DNA from: Rhodovulum sp. MB263
GTDB taxonomy: Bacteria > Pseudomonadota > Alphaproteobacteria > Rhodobacterales > Rhodobacteraceae
NCBI RefSeq assembly: GCF_002073975.1
Contig: NZ_CP020384.1
Span: 1,922,001 to 1,986,000, forward strand
Direction of reading: 5' to 3'
DNA length: 64,000 bases
Below the pieces are notes generated by a model that ran no database searches, was not told the origin of the DNA, and saw only the letters and a list, made by a program, of their open reading frames with translations. How positions within the stretch are numbered: the stretch's first letter is position 1; every line of letters starts with the position of its first letter. This document shows positions 43,594 to 52,424 of this stretch, one piece after another. The position numbers and the translations under genes are program-made.

Positions 43594-44529
43594 TCAAGAC
43601 GGATCGGCGTCGCGGGCCAGAGGATGATGCGTCAGAACCAGCTCGCGCAGCCGCTCGTCCAGCACATGGGTGTAGATTTCGGTGGTGGCGATATCGGCAT
43701 GGCCCAGAAGGGTCTGGATCGCGCGCAGGTCGGCGCCCCCGGCCAGAAGATGGGTGGCGAAGGCATGACGCAGCGTATGCGGCGTGACCCGGGTCGGATC
43801 GACCGCGCCCGCCAGCGCGAATTCCTTGATCAGCACATAGAACCGGTGCCGGGTCAGATGCCCGTCCCGGCCGCGGCCCGGAAAGAGATAGCGGCTGGCG
43901 GGCTGCCCCCTGGCCTGGGCGGCCTCTTCGGCCGCGTCGCGCTCGGCAAGCCAGGCGGTCAGCGCGTCGCGCGCGTCCCGGGTCAGCGGCACCATCCGTT
44001 CCTTGCCGCCCTTGCCCCGGACCAGCAGCATGCGCGGATCGCCCCGCGCCGCGGCGACCGGCAGCGTGACCAGCTCGCTCACGCGCATGCCCGTCGCATA
44101 GAGCACCTGCATCAGGCATGTATTGCGGATCGCGTCGCGGGGGCTCTGGCCCGCGGCCGCGATCAGGCGCTCGACCTCGTCATGGCTCAGCGTCATCGGC
44201 AGGCTTCGCGCCCGGCCGGGGCCGCGGATCTGCAGCGCCGGATTGTCCGGCCGCCAGCCCTCCTCATAGGCGAAGCGGTAGAGCTGCTTGATCGCCGACA
44301 GCCGCCGCGCGCGTGTCGTCCTGGCCAGCCCCTCAGCCTCGCAGGCGACGAGATAGGCGGTGATGAGGGGTTCGTCGGCAGTTTCGAAGCACCGCTTCCG
44401 GCGCTCGAGAAAACCCGCGAAATCCTTCAGATCGCGGCCATAGGCAAGCTGGGTATTGGCGGTCGCGTCCTGTTCGGCGGCCTTGGCCTCGAGAAAGGCC
44501 GAGATCCAGCGCGCGGCATCCGGCGTCAT
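43594..44529 (-). CDS. xerD: Tyrosine recombinase XerD
   Basis: Site-specific recombinase that resolves chromosome dimers at dif with XerC. It has 311 residues: a SAM-like N-terminal domain and a catalytic domain with Arg in YATGMRVSEL, HTLRHAFATHLL (His and Arg), the later His in LGHADIATTEIYTH and the nucleophile Tyr in the same segment. The active site is complete. It overlaps the upstream gene by four bases. The position next to aroK-aroB is conserved in relatives and argues against a mobile-element integrase. Confidence 0.9.
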   Translation of the reverse strand: MTPDAARWISAFLEAKAAEQDATANTQLAYGRDLKDFAGFLERRKRCFETADEPLITAYLVACEAEGLARTTRARRLSAIKQLYRFAYEEGWRPDNPALQIRGPGRARSLPMTLSHDEVERLIAAAGQSPRDAIRNTCLMQVLYATGMRVSELVTLPVAAARGDPRMLLVRGKGGKERMVPLTRDARDALTAWLAERDAAEEAAQARGQPASRYLFPGRGRDGHLTRHRFYVLIKEFALAGAVDPTRVTPHTLRHAFATHLLAGGADLRAIQTLLGHADIATTEIYTHVLDERLRELVLTHHPLARDADPS

Positions 44530-46058
44530 CCCCGCCGCTCCAGCAGCATCAGTTGCAGCGCCGATTTGCGGGCCGCGTCCTCGAGCCCGAGCTGGCGCAA
44601 CAACCCCAGCCCGCGGGTCACGTCGAGAATGTCGCCCTGCGCGCCGTCGGTCAGCAGATCGATGGCAGCAAGGACGGCCTCGCCAAGCCGGCCCTCCTCG
44701 ATCAGCCGCGACGGGCCTGCCCCCAGCCCGGGCCGGTCGAAGCCGTCCCGCAGCGCGGCGGCCAGCGAACCCAGCGGCGGCACCCCCTGCAATTCGCCGC
44801 CCCGGGCGATGCCGACCAGAAACGCCTCTTCGTTGGTCTGCGGCTCGCGGCCCTGGGCGATGGCTTCATATTCGTCGCTGAGCAGACCGATCCGGAACGC
44901 CAGCGCCCCGGTCGCGCCGGGCAGGGTCAGCCGCGCCAGCCGCGGTCCGTAAAGCTGGGCGAAGGGCACTTCGAGCTCTGCCGAGGCCATGGCCTTCCAG
45001 GCCGGGGCAAGGGTTTCGGTCACCGCCTCGGGATCGCCCGACAAAATCGCCAGATCGAAGGCCTGCAAGGCCGCGACCCGGTCCCAGAGCCCGCCCGAGG
45101 CGGCGGGTTTGCGTTCGGTCCAGACCCCGAGCAGCTCGTTCGGCGTCAGCGCCCCGGTCCGGGCCAGCCGCTCGGCGGCCTCTATCCGCGGCTTCCAGCC
45201 GGCGGAGCTACGCATGTCGGCGCGGGCGAAGGCGACGGGCAGGGTAGTGGTCGAGAGCGGCTCGCCGATCGCCTCGCGCATCCGGAAGATCAGCGGCGAG
45301 GGCCGGGTCGGCAGCGGCAGCGCGTCGCTCTCCTCGGCCAGAGCCGGGTCGAGGAAGCGGGCCAGAAGCACGTCTTCCTCGGGCTTGACGAAGCCGAGCG
45401 CGAGGCCGGTTTCCAGTGTCAGGGCGGCCGCGTTCCAGTCGCCGCCGCGCGCCAGACAGAAGATCCGGGCCGGGAAGGTCGGGGCGATGCCGGGATTGGC
45501 CCGCATCGCCGAACAGGCGCGGTCCTCCTGTCCGGTCAGCAGCGAGATGTCGAACCAGCGCCGGAACAGCGAGGGCGCCGTCGGGCCTGCGCGTTCGACC
45601 AGCGCCTGCGCCTGATCGAGCGCGCCCAGATCGAGCAGCTTGTCGAGCCGCGCCAGCAGAAGCTGCCCGTCGGGGCCGCCGCCGGTCGGCGGGTCCAGCT
45701 CGGCCAGCAGCAGCGTGACCAGAAGCGCCTGCACCGCGGGCAGGGTATCGACCCGCTCGGCCCGCACCGCGCGGGCGATGGCCTGGGTCTCGCCCGGCCC
45801 CCAGAAGCTGCGCGGCAGGCCGCTGACCTGTGGCGGCAGCAATCCGACCGCATCGAGCAGCGTCGTGCCCAGCGGAACCACCGTGATCGGCTCGGCGCCG
45901 GGCACCGGGGTGATGACGGGCGGGGGCTTGCGCGGGCCTGCGGCCGCGACCGAATCCGACAGCCAGTCGATCGCCGAGAGCGGCCGCTCGGCCAGCGCGG
46001 GCGCGGCCCATGTCAGGGCGCCCGCGACGAGCGCCGCGATGCGCGCCTCAGTCGACAT
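44526..46058 (-). CDS. Exported helical-repeat protein of unknown function
   Basis: A 510-residue protein with a signal peptide (ARIAALVAGALTWAAPALA-E), predicted periplasmic. The rest is rich in Leu/Ala helices, suggesting a TPR- or Sel1-like solenoid, with one Cys pair (ACSAMRANPGIAPTFPARIFC). No named family recognised. It overlaps xerD by four bases at its 3' end and the small membrane-protein gene by 11 bases at its 5' end, so the three form a tight unit. Confidence 0.8.
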   Translation of the reverse strand: MSTEARIAALVAGALTWAAPALAERPLSAIDWLSDSVAAAGPRKPPPVITPVPGAEPITVVPLGTTLLDAVGLLPPQVSGLPRSFWGPGETQAIARAVRAERVDTLPAVQALLVTLLLAELDPPTGGGPDGQLLLARLDKLLDLGALDQAQALVERAGPTAPSLFRRWFDISLLTGQEDRACSAMRANPGIAPTFPARIFCLARGGDWNAAALTLETGLALGFVKPEEDVLLARFLDPALAEESDALPLPTRPSPLIFRMREAIGEPLSTTTLPVAFARADMRSSAGWKPRIEAAERLARTGALTPNELLGVWTERKPAASGGLWDRVAALQAFDLAILSGDPEAVTETLAPAWKAMASAELEVPFAQLYGPRLARLTLPGATGALAFRIGLLSDEYEAIAQGREPQTNEEAFLVGIARGGELQGVPPLGSLAAALRDGFDRPGLGAGPSRLIEEGRLGEAVLAAIDLLTDGAQGDILDVTRGLGLLRQLGLEDAARKSALQLMLLERRG

Positions 46059-46182
46059 CGAGGGTGAGGCTTTCGGTCACCGTCTGCTGCGCCGGATCCA
46101 GATCGCCCAGATAGGCAAAGCCCACCAGCCCGAGGAACAATAGAATAATGATGATAAACAGTGCCTTGATCAGTCGCACCAT
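46048..46182 (-). CDS. Small single-span membrane protein
   Basis: A 44-residue protein: MVRLIK, one hydrophobic helix (ALFIIIILLFLGLVGFAYL) and a short acidic tail. It begins at 46182, runs into the start of the exported helical protein (11-base overlap) and is divergent from aroK. The basic N-terminus and acidic tail suggest the C-terminus faces the periplasm. The 123-base gap to aroK should contain both promoters. Confidence 0.7.
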   Translation of the reverse strand: MVRLIKALFIIIILLFLGLVGFAYLGDLDPAQQTVTESLTLDVD

Positions 46183-46305
46183 GCTGCTCTGCCTCTTTCG
46201 GTCTGCTCGCGCGTTTCCCGCTTGGACCCGATTATAACTGGCATTTCTCCGGAGTTCACGCCATTCAGGGACAGAAATCGACAGCAGTGGCGGGAGGTTG
46301 CCCAG

Positions 46306-46851
46306 GTGGGCACAAAGCTGAAGAAGACAGTGGTTCTGGTCGGGCTGATGGGAGCAGGAAAGACGGCGGTCGGCAGTGCCCTGGCGCGGCGGCTCGACGT
46401 GCCTTTTCTCGATTCCGACGCCGAGATCGTGAAAGCCGCCAACATGACGATTCCCGAGATCTTCGCCCGCGATGGCGAGGCCTTCTTCCGGGCCCGCGAG
46501 GCCGAGGTGATCACGCGGCTTCTGCGCGCCGCACCGGGGGTGTTGTCGACCGGCGGCGGCGCCTTCATGGGGGCTGCGAACCGCGCGGCCATTTCCGATC
46601 TGGGGGTCTCGGTCTGGCTCGATGCAGGCCTCGATCTGCTGTGGCAGCGGGTGCGGCACAAGGACACCCGGCCGCTTTTGCGCACCCCGGACCCCTACGG
46701 CACGCTGGCGGAGTTTTACCATGAACGCCGCCCCGTCTATGCGCAGGCCGATCTGGCCGTCCGCGCCGATCCGGGCTATTCGGTCGAGGACATGGCCGGG
46801 CGCGTGATCGAGGCGCTGAAGACCCGGCCCGATGTGTTGGAGGCGGCGTGA
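46306..46851 (+). CDS. aroK: Shikimate kinase
   Basis: Phosphorylates shikimate in the chorismate pathway. It has 181 residues from GTG 46306, with the P-loop LVGLMGAGKTAVGSALARRL, the shikimate-site DSDAEI and STGGGAF, and the lid Arg region RPLLRTPDP. GTG 46306 is favoured by GGGAGG (46292-46297); a longer reading from ATG 46222 adds 28 residues that do not look like the family. It overlaps aroB by four bases (GTGA). Confidence 0.93.
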   Translation: MGTKLKKTVVLVGLMGAGKTAVGSALARRLDVPFLDSDAEIVKAANMTIPEIFARDGEAFFRAREAEVITRLLRAAPGVLSTGGGAFMGAANRAAISDLGVSVWLDAGLDLLWQRVRHKDTRPLLRTPDPYGTLAEFYHERRPVYAQADLAVRADPGYSVEDMAGRVIEALKTRPDVLEAA

Positions 46852-47975
46852 GCGAGACGATCGAAACGGTGCATGTGGCCCTGCCGGGGCGCGAGTATGA
46901 CATCCGCATCGGCGAGGGGCTTCTGGCCCGGGCCGGGGCCGAGATCGGGCCCTTGCTGCGGCGCCCGCGCGTGGCGATCCTGACCGACGAGACCGTGGCG
47001 GGGCTTCATCTCGAGGCGTTCCGCGCCGGGCTCGGGCCTATCGAGGCGCCGGCGCTGGCGCTGCCCGCGGGCGAGGCGACGAAATGCTGGGCCCAGTTCG
47101 GTCGCGCCGTCGAATGGCTGATCGAAGAGAAGGTCGAGCGGAGCGATATCGTCGTTGCGCTTGGCGGCGGGGTGATCGGCGATCTGGCGGGCTTTGCCGC
47201 CGCCGTGCTGCGCCGGGGCGTGCGTTTCATGCAGGTGCCGACGACGCTTCTGGCCCAGGTCGACAGCTCGGTCGGGGGAAAGACCGGCATCAACTCGGCC
47301 CGCGGCAAGAACCTGATCGGCGCCTTTCACCAGCCCTCGCTGGTCCTGGCCGATACCGGCGTTCTGGGCACGCTGGCGCCGCGCGATTTCCTCGCTGGCT
47401 ATGGCGAGGTGGTGAAATACGGGCTTCTGGGCGATGCGGAATTCTTCGACTGGCTCGAGGCCCAGGGCCCGGCGCTGGCGGCGGGCGATGTCGCGGCCCG
47501 GATCGCGGCGGTGAAACGCTCCTGCGAGGCGAAGGCACGGATCGTCGAACGCGACGAGACCGAGCAGGGCGACCGCGCGCTGCTGAACCTCGGCCACACC
47601 TTCGGCCATGCGCTGGAGGCCGCGACCGGCTATTCCGACCGGCTTCTGCATGGCGAGGGCGTCGCCATCGGCTGTGCGCTGGCCTTCGAGCTGTCGGCCC
47701 GGATGGGGCTTTGTTCGCAGGAGGATCCGAGCCGGGTGCGTGCCCATCTCGACGCGATGGGGATGAAGAAGGATCTGGCCGACATTCCGGGCGATCTGCC
47801 CGATGCGGACGGGCTGATCGCGCTGATGGCGCAGGACAAGAAGGTGCTGGACGGAAAGCTGCGCTTCGTCCTGGCCCGCGGGATCGGCGCGGCCTTCGTC
47901 GCGACCGAGGTCGATGCAGGAGAGCTTCGCGGCCTTCTCGACGACGCGCTGGCCGGTCTCGGGGGCGGGCGCTGA
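46848..47975 (+). CDS. aroB: 3-dehydroquinate synthase
   Basis: Converts DAHP to 3-dehydroquinate, the second shikimate-pathway step, with NAD and a divalent metal. It has 375 residues. The NAD motif region is ALGGGVIGDLAGFAA. DSSVGGKTGIN and the metal ligands in GYGEVVKYG, LNLGHTFGHALE and LLHGEGVAIG are intact. The GTG start overlaps the aroK stop, giving translational coupling. Confidence 0.96.
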   Translation: MSETIETVHVALPGREYDIRIGEGLLARAGAEIGPLLRRPRVAILTDETVAGLHLEAFRAGLGPIEAPALALPAGEATKCWAQFGRAVEWLIEEKVERSDIVVALGGGVIGDLAGFAAAVLRRGVRFMQVPTTLLAQVDSSVGGKTGINSARGKNLIGAFHQPSLVLADTGVLGTLAPRDFLAGYGEVVKYGLLGDAEFFDWLEAQGPALAAGDVAARIAAVKRSCEAKARIVERDETEQGDRALLNLGHTFGHALEAATGYSDRLLHGEGVAIGCALAFELSARMGLCSQEDPSRVRAHLDAMGMKKDLADIPGDLPDADGLIALMAQDKKVLDGKLRFVLARGIGAAFVATEVDAGELRGLLDDALAGLGGGR

Positions 47976-48002
47976 GGCCCTTCGCCGACGTCTGAGAACC
48001 GG

Positions 48003-48037
48003 GGCGCGGCGCGGGCGTTCAGCCCCCGCGCCGCGCC
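48003..48037. terminator. GC-rich hairpin at the aroB/MoxR convergent junction
   Basis: GGCGCGGCGCGGG pairs perfectly with CCCGCGCCGCGCC around a 9-base loop. The hairpin contains the stop of the minus-strand ATPase gene. No U-tract; it may block transcription from either side. Confidence 0.5.
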
Positions 48038-48858
48038 ATGAAGGCGAGCCGTTCGAACAGCTGCACATCCTGCTCGTTCTTCAGCAGCGCGCCATGCAGC
48101 TTCGGCAGCGCCGAGCGGCCGTCCTTGCGCAGATCCTCGGGCCTCATGTCCTCGGCCAGCAAGAGCTTGAGCCAGTCGAGCACCTCAGAGGTCGAGGGCC
48201 GTTTCTTCAGCCCGTCGGTCTCGCGGATCTCGTAGAAGCGGGTCAGGGCGACATGCAGGAGCTCCTGCTTTATCCCCGGGTGATGGACCTCGACGATCTT
48301 CTTCATCGTGTCGAGATCGGGGAAACGGATATAGTGGAAGAAACAGCGGCGCAGGAATGCGTCGGGCAATTCCTTTTCGTTATTCGACGTAATTATGACA
48401 ACCGGACGTTCCAGCGCTTTCACGGTTTCGCCTGTCTCGTAGACATGAAACTCCATCCGGTCGAGTTCCTGCAAAAGATCGTTCGGAAATTCTATGTCCG
48501 CCTTGTCGATTTCGTCGATCAGCAGCACGACACGACCGGAGGCTGCAAAGGCCTGCCAGAGCTTGCCGCGGCGGATGTAGTTGCCGACGTCATGCACGCG
48601 TTCGTCGCCAAGCTGGCTGTCGCGCAGCCGACTCACCGCATCGTATTCGTACAGGCCCTGCTGGGCGCGGGTCGTGGACTTGATGTGCCACTCGATCAAC
48701 GGCATGCTCAGGGATTGTGCAACCTGCCTTGCCAGCTCTGTCTTGCCGGTGCCCGGCTCTCCTTTCACCAGCAACGGACGTTCGAGCGTGACTGCGGCAT
48801 TCACGGCGACAGAGAGGTCGTCTGCGGCGACATAGGCGTCGGTAGAGCCGAATTTCAT
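48019..48858 (-). CDS. MoxR-family AAA ATPase
   Basis: A 279-residue AAA+ ATPase with Walker A GEPGTGKTEL, Walker B VVLLIDEIDKAD and the sensor segment VIITSNNEKELPDAFLRRC. MoxR ATPases act as chaperones, often inserting metals or activating proteins with von Willebrand domains. A VWA partner commonly follows in related genomes but is not in this orientation here. ATG 48858 has an AAAGGCGG site; a reading from 48900 is also open. Divergent from dksA. Confidence 0.85.
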   Translation of the reverse strand: MKFGSTDAYVAADDLSVAVNAAVTLERPLLVKGEPGTGKTELARQVAQSLSMPLIEWHIKSTTRAQQGLYEYDAVSRLRDSQLGDERVHDVGNYIRRGKLWQAFAASGRVVLLIDEIDKADIEFPNDLLQELDRMEFHVYETGETVKALERPVVIITSNNEKELPDAFLRRCFFHYIRFPDLDTMKKIVEVHHPGIKQELLHVALTRFYEIRETDGLKKRPSTSEVLDWLKLLLAEDMRPEDLRKDGRSALPKLHGALLKNEQDVQLFERLAFMARRGG

Positions 48859-49047
48859 CGCAATTCCGCCTTTCAATACATTGAAATCGGGGGCGACCAT
48901 AGCGCCCCTTCACAAAGCTTCAAGCGGCATGTAAGGGACCACAAACCTCGTGACACGATACGGCGATTGGTCTAAACGCGAGCCCAGATGCGCCGGGGGA
49001 GAATGATGATGAAACAGGTTTCGCCCGGCCCGGTAGAAGGAGCAGGG

Positions 49048-49470
49048 ATGAAAGCCGAAGTTTTCTTGCCCGACGATTACCGTCCCGCAGAGGACGAGCC
49101 GTTCATGAACGAGCGTCAGCTCGAATATTTCCGCCGCAAACTCATTGCCTGGAAGAATGATCTTCTGAACGAAAGCCGGGAGACGCTCGAAGGTCTTCAG
49201 GATTCGAGCCGGAACATTCCCGACATCGCCGACCGTGCCAGCGAAGAGACCGACCGCTCGCTGGAATTGCGGACCCGGGACCGGCAGCGCAAGCTGGTGG
49301 CAAAGATCGACGCGGCGCTCAGGCGGATCGAAGAGGGCGAATACGGCTATTGCGAGGAGACCGGCGAGCCGATCTCTCTCAAGCGGCTCGACGCCCGTCC
49401 GATCGCGACGCTCAGCCTCGAGGCGCAGGAGCGGCACGAGCGGCGTGAAAAGGTTCATCGCGACGACTGA
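49048..49470 (+). CDS. dksA: RNA polymerase-binding regulator DksA
   Basis: Binds the RNA polymerase secondary channel and, with ppGpp, tunes rRNA and amino-acid promoters. It has 140 residues: a coiled-coil hairpin with the tip motif DIADRA (DxxDxA) and a C-terminal zinc-finger region. Only one of the four zinc cysteines remains (Cys102 in GYCEETGEP); the others are Thr, Ser and Ala. A functional zinc-less DksA of this kind is known from R. sphaeroides. ATG 49048 follows GAAGGAG. Confidence 0.92.
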   Translation: MKAEVFLPDDYRPAEDEPFMNERQLEYFRRKLIAWKNDLLNESRETLEGLQDSSRNIPDIADRASEETDRSLELRTRDRQRKLVAKIDAALRRIEEGEYGYCEETGEPISLKRLDARPIATLSLEAQERHERREKVHRDD

Positions 49471-49518
49471 CGACGGCGCGTGTGCGGGCCGGATGGCCCT
49501 GGGGTAAGAGGTGCCGGA

Positions 49519-50703
49519 ATGTCTCTGGGCAATCGGAAGGTGACGGTTCTCGGGGCTGGCATCGCAGGGCTGGCGGTGGCGACGGCCCTGGCGCGTCAGG
49601 GTGCGGATGTGGTGGTGCTGGAACGCGCCGATGCGATCCGCGAAGTCGGCGCCGGGCTTCAGATCAGCCCCAACGGAGTGGCGGTGCTGCGCGCGCTCGG
49701 ACTGGCCGAGGCGCTGGCCGAGCGCTCTGGGCGGGCCCGGGCGGTGGTGCTGCGTGACTTCCGCAACGGCGCGCCGGTTCTGAAGCTCGACCTCGAGCGG
49801 CAGGCGAAGGATTACTTCTTCGTCCATCGTGCCGATCTGGTTGACCTGCTTGCCGGGGCGGCCCGGGCGGCGGGGGTTCAGATCCGGCTGTTGCACGAGG
49901 TCACGACGCTCGATTTCGACGGCGCGCGTGCCGCCCTGATCACGGCCCAGGGGGCGCGGGCCAGCAGCGACATCGTGATCGGTGCCGATGGCCTGCATTC
50001 GGTGGTGCGGGCGGCCCTGAACGGGACCGCAGCGCCGCGTTTCACCGGGCAGGTGGCTTGGCGCGCGCTGGTTCCGGCGCGGGGCCATGTGCCGGCCGAG
50101 GCTCATATCCACATGGGTCCACGGCGGCATCTCGTGCATTACCCGCTGCGCGGCGGCGATCTGATCAACATCGTCGCCGTGGAAGAGCGCGAGGCCTGGG
50201 TCGAGGAAGGCTGGAACCTTCCCGGAGATCCCGACAGGATGCGCGCGATCTTTGCCGATTTCGGCGGCGAGGTGCCGTATCTGCTGGAGCAGGTACAAAG
50301 CGTCAATCTCTGGGGGCTGTTCCGGCATCCGGTGGCCGAGCACTGGTATCGCGGCTCGGCGGTGATCCTGGGGGATGCCGCGCATCCGACGCTGCCCTTC
50401 ATGGCGCAGGGCGCGAACATGGCGCTGGAGGATGCCTGGGTTCTGGCGGCGGCCCTGTCGCGGCATGCCGAGCCCGAAGCGGCCTTTGCCTCCTATCAGG
50501 CCGAACGGCGCCCGCGCGCGCAGCGGATCGTCGAGATGGCGTCGCGCAATGCCCGGAACTACCATCTGAGCTTTCCGCCGCTCCGGCTTGCGGCCCAGAC
50601 CGCGCTGCGGATCGGCGGGCTCATGGCGCCGGGGGTCGCGCTGCGCCGCTTCGACTGGCTTTACGGTTACGACGCCACGCTGAGCTATCCGGCGGCAAGC
50701 TGA
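49519..50703 (+). CDS. FAD-dependent aromatic hydroxylase-type monooxygenase
   Basis: A 394-residue class A flavoprotein monooxygenase. It has the N-terminal FAD motif VLGAGIAGLAVATALARQGA, the DG motif region VIGADGLHSVVRA, and the second FAD motif ILGDAAHPTLPFMAQGANM. Close relatives hydroxylate salicylate, 3-hydroxybenzoate or related acids; the ring substrate cannot be inferred. It follows dksA after 48 bases on the same strand but is probably independent. Confidence 0.85.
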   Translation: MSLGNRKVTVLGAGIAGLAVATALARQGADVVVLERADAIREVGAGLQISPNGVAVLRALGLAEALAERSGRARAVVLRDFRNGAPVLKLDLERQAKDYFFVHRADLVDLLAGAARAAGVQIRLLHEVTTLDFDGARAALITAQGARASSDIVIGADGLHSVVRAALNGTAAPRFTGQVAWRALVPARGHVPAEAHIHMGPRRHLVHYPLRGGDLINIVAVEEREAWVEEGWNLPGDPDRMRAIFADFGGEVPYLLEQVQSVNLWGLFRHPVAEHWYRGSAVILGDAAHPTLPFMAQGANMALEDAWVLAAALSRHAEPEAAFASYQAERRPRAQRIVEMASRNARNYHLSFPPLRLAAQTALRIGGLMAPGVALRRFDWLYGYDATLSYPAAS

Positions 50704-50770
50704 GCATCGGCCGGACCCGTCCGCCGTCGGCCCGACCGCGCGGGCGCGGCGACAGGATGACGGGCCAGGC

Positions 50771-51550
50771 TCAGGCGTCGAGGCTCAGCCAGACCGGCAC
50801 GTGATCGGAGGGCTTCTCGCCCGCCCTAAGCTCGGACTCGATCCGGCAGTCGGTCATGAGATCGGCCGCCTGCGGGCTGAGCAGCATGTGGTCGATGCGA
50901 ATCCCGTCATTCCGGTTCCAGGCCCCGGCCTGGTAATCCCAGAACGAGTAATGCCCCGGGCCCGCGACCCGGGCGCGGAAGGCTTCGGTGAAGCCGAGGT
51001 TCAGCAGCCTTCGAAACGCCGCGCGGGTCTCGGGCAAAGCCAGCGCGTCCTTCGCCCAGGCCTCGGGCCGGGCGGCATCCTCGTCCTGCGGGATGACGTT
51101 GTAATCGCCCGCCATCACGATCGCTTCCTCGGAGGCCAGAAGGTCCCGCGCGCGGGCCTCGAGCCGCGCCATCCAGGCCAGCTTGTAGTCGTATTTCGGT
51201 CCCGGCGCCGGGTTGCCGTTGGGCAGGTAGAGCCCGCAGAGCCGGACCGCGCGGCGGTCGACCACGGTGGCCTCGATCCAGCGCGCCTGGCTGTCCCCGT
51301 CATCGCCGGGCAGCCCGCGCCGGACATCCTCGAGCGGGTATTTCGACAGGATCGCGACTCCGTTGAAACCCTTCTGGCCATGGGTTTCGAGATTGTAGCC
51401 ACGCTCCTCGAAGGGCGCGCGGGGAAAGGCCTCGTCGACCGACTTGATCTCCTGCAGAAGCGCGACGTCGGGCGCGGCCGCGTCGAGCCAGTCGAGCACC
51501 GTCTGCAGGCGCGCCTTGACGCCGTTGATGTTGAATGTCGCGATCTGCAT
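50771..51550 (-). CDS. xthA: Exodeoxyribonuclease III
   Basis: AP endonuclease and 3'-5' exonuclease of base-excision repair, 259 residues. The EEP-fold motifs are present: FNINGVKARL, LLQEIKSVD (metal Glu), GLYLPNGN, VMAGDYNVIPQDED (Asp/Asn), RIDHMLLS and the terminal SDHVPVW catalytic histidine. Full length. Convergent with the monooxygenase gene. Confidence 0.94.
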   Translation of the reverse strand: MQIATFNINGVKARLQTVLDWLDAAAPDVALLQEIKSVDEAFPRAPFEERGYNLETHGQKGFNGVAILSKYPLEDVRRGLPGDDGDSQARWIEATVVDRRAVRLCGLYLPNGNPAPGPKYDYKLAWMARLEARARDLLASEEAIVMAGDYNVIPQDEDAARPEAWAKDALALPETRAAFRRLLNLGFTEAFRARVAGPGHYSFWDYQAGAWNRNDGIRIDHMLLSPQAADLMTDCRIESELRAGEKPSDHVPVWLSLDA

Positions 51551-51628
51551 GGGGCCTCCGCTTCGGCTCTCGGGTTCGGCTGTCCGGGGCGACTATCCCT
51601 GCCGCTCCCGCGAATGTCCACGCGGAAA

Positions 51629-51648
51629 CGGCCCGCCGGAGCGGGCCG
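51629..51648 (-). terminator. Hairpin between the YSC84 gene and xthA
   Basis: CGGCCCGC-CGGA-GCGGGCCG, an 8-bp perfect stem with a four-base loop, between the stop of the lipoprotein gene and the xthA start. It lacks a U-tract. Confidence 0.45.
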
Positions 51649-51675
51649 CGCGGGACTTCGGCGCGCGGGCTTCGC

Positions 51676-52251
51676 TCAGGGGATGATGCGGGTGTATTTG
51701 GTGCCTTCGAGCGTCGCGCCGAAGATCAGTCCGGCCTGACCGAAGACCACGGCGATCACCGGGTCGAGCGCGGTGATGGTATCGGCCGAGACCATGCCAC
51801 CATCGTTGGTGACCGCATATTCCAGATCGGCCCCCGCGGACCAGCCCATGCCCGAGCGGAACTGGCGGAGCGCCTCGGGGGTCATGAAGAACAGGGCATG
51901 GGCATATTGCTGGGCGCCGATCTGCAGCCCGAAACTTGCCTGGGTCGCCGAATAGTAGTCGACCGAGATGTCGTCGATCCGGAGCGCGCCGCGCCCGTAG
52001 GCCCCGCCGAACCAGAATCCGGCCTTTGTCATCAGCGGTATCCAGAGGATGCCCTGCGCCTTCTGCGCCAGATCGCGCGTGGCCGGATAGCGCTTGAACA
52101 GGTAGTCGCGGGTCTTGTCGACGCGGGCATCAAGATCGCGCGCGCCATTGCTGCCCACGCCGTTGCCGCAGGCGGCCAGCGTCGTCGCGGCTCCGGCCGC
52201 CACGACAAAGCCGCGACGGGAAATCAGGTGGGAGGTCTTGTCGTTGAACAT
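51676..52251 (-). CDS. YSC84/SYLF-domain lipoprotein
   Basis: A 191-residue exported protein with the twin-arginine motif SRRGFVVAAGAATTLAAC, which also forms a lipobox, so it is a likely Tat-exported lipoprotein. The mature part has the SYLF/YSC84 domain (AQKAQGILWIPLMTKAGFWF and GGMVSADTIT regions), which binds phosphoinositides in eukaryotes. In bacteria it is an outer-membrane or periplasmic lipid-binding protein of unknown role. Confidence 0.85.
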   Translation of the reverse strand: MFNDKTSHLISRRGFVVAAGAATTLAACGNGVGSNGARDLDARVDKTRDYLFKRYPATRDLAQKAQGILWIPLMTKAGFWFGGAYGRGALRIDDISVDYYSATQASFGLQIGAQQYAHALFFMTPEALRQFRSGMGWSAGADLEYAVTNDGGMVSADTITALDPVIAVVFGQAGLIFGATLEGTKYTRIIP

Positions 52252-52424
52252 TGCTCTCGTGCCCCATGCTGTTGTGGCCTTGGTGGCCTTTTGCGCAAAC
52301 TATAGAGAGCAGCCGGGCAGCTGTCACCACGCGAGACGCCGCGACCGCGGTCCTGGCGGTCATATCGGCGCCGACCGGCCGACCCCCGGACCGAGGTGGG
52401 GCCGGACGGCGCCTGCGCGCGGCT

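Noticed and set aside
43594-44529. Integrase of a mobile element
   Set aside because: The tyrosine recombinase is XerD-length, lies in a housekeeping context next to aroK-aroB, and there is no adjacent tRNA, attachment repeat or phage gene.
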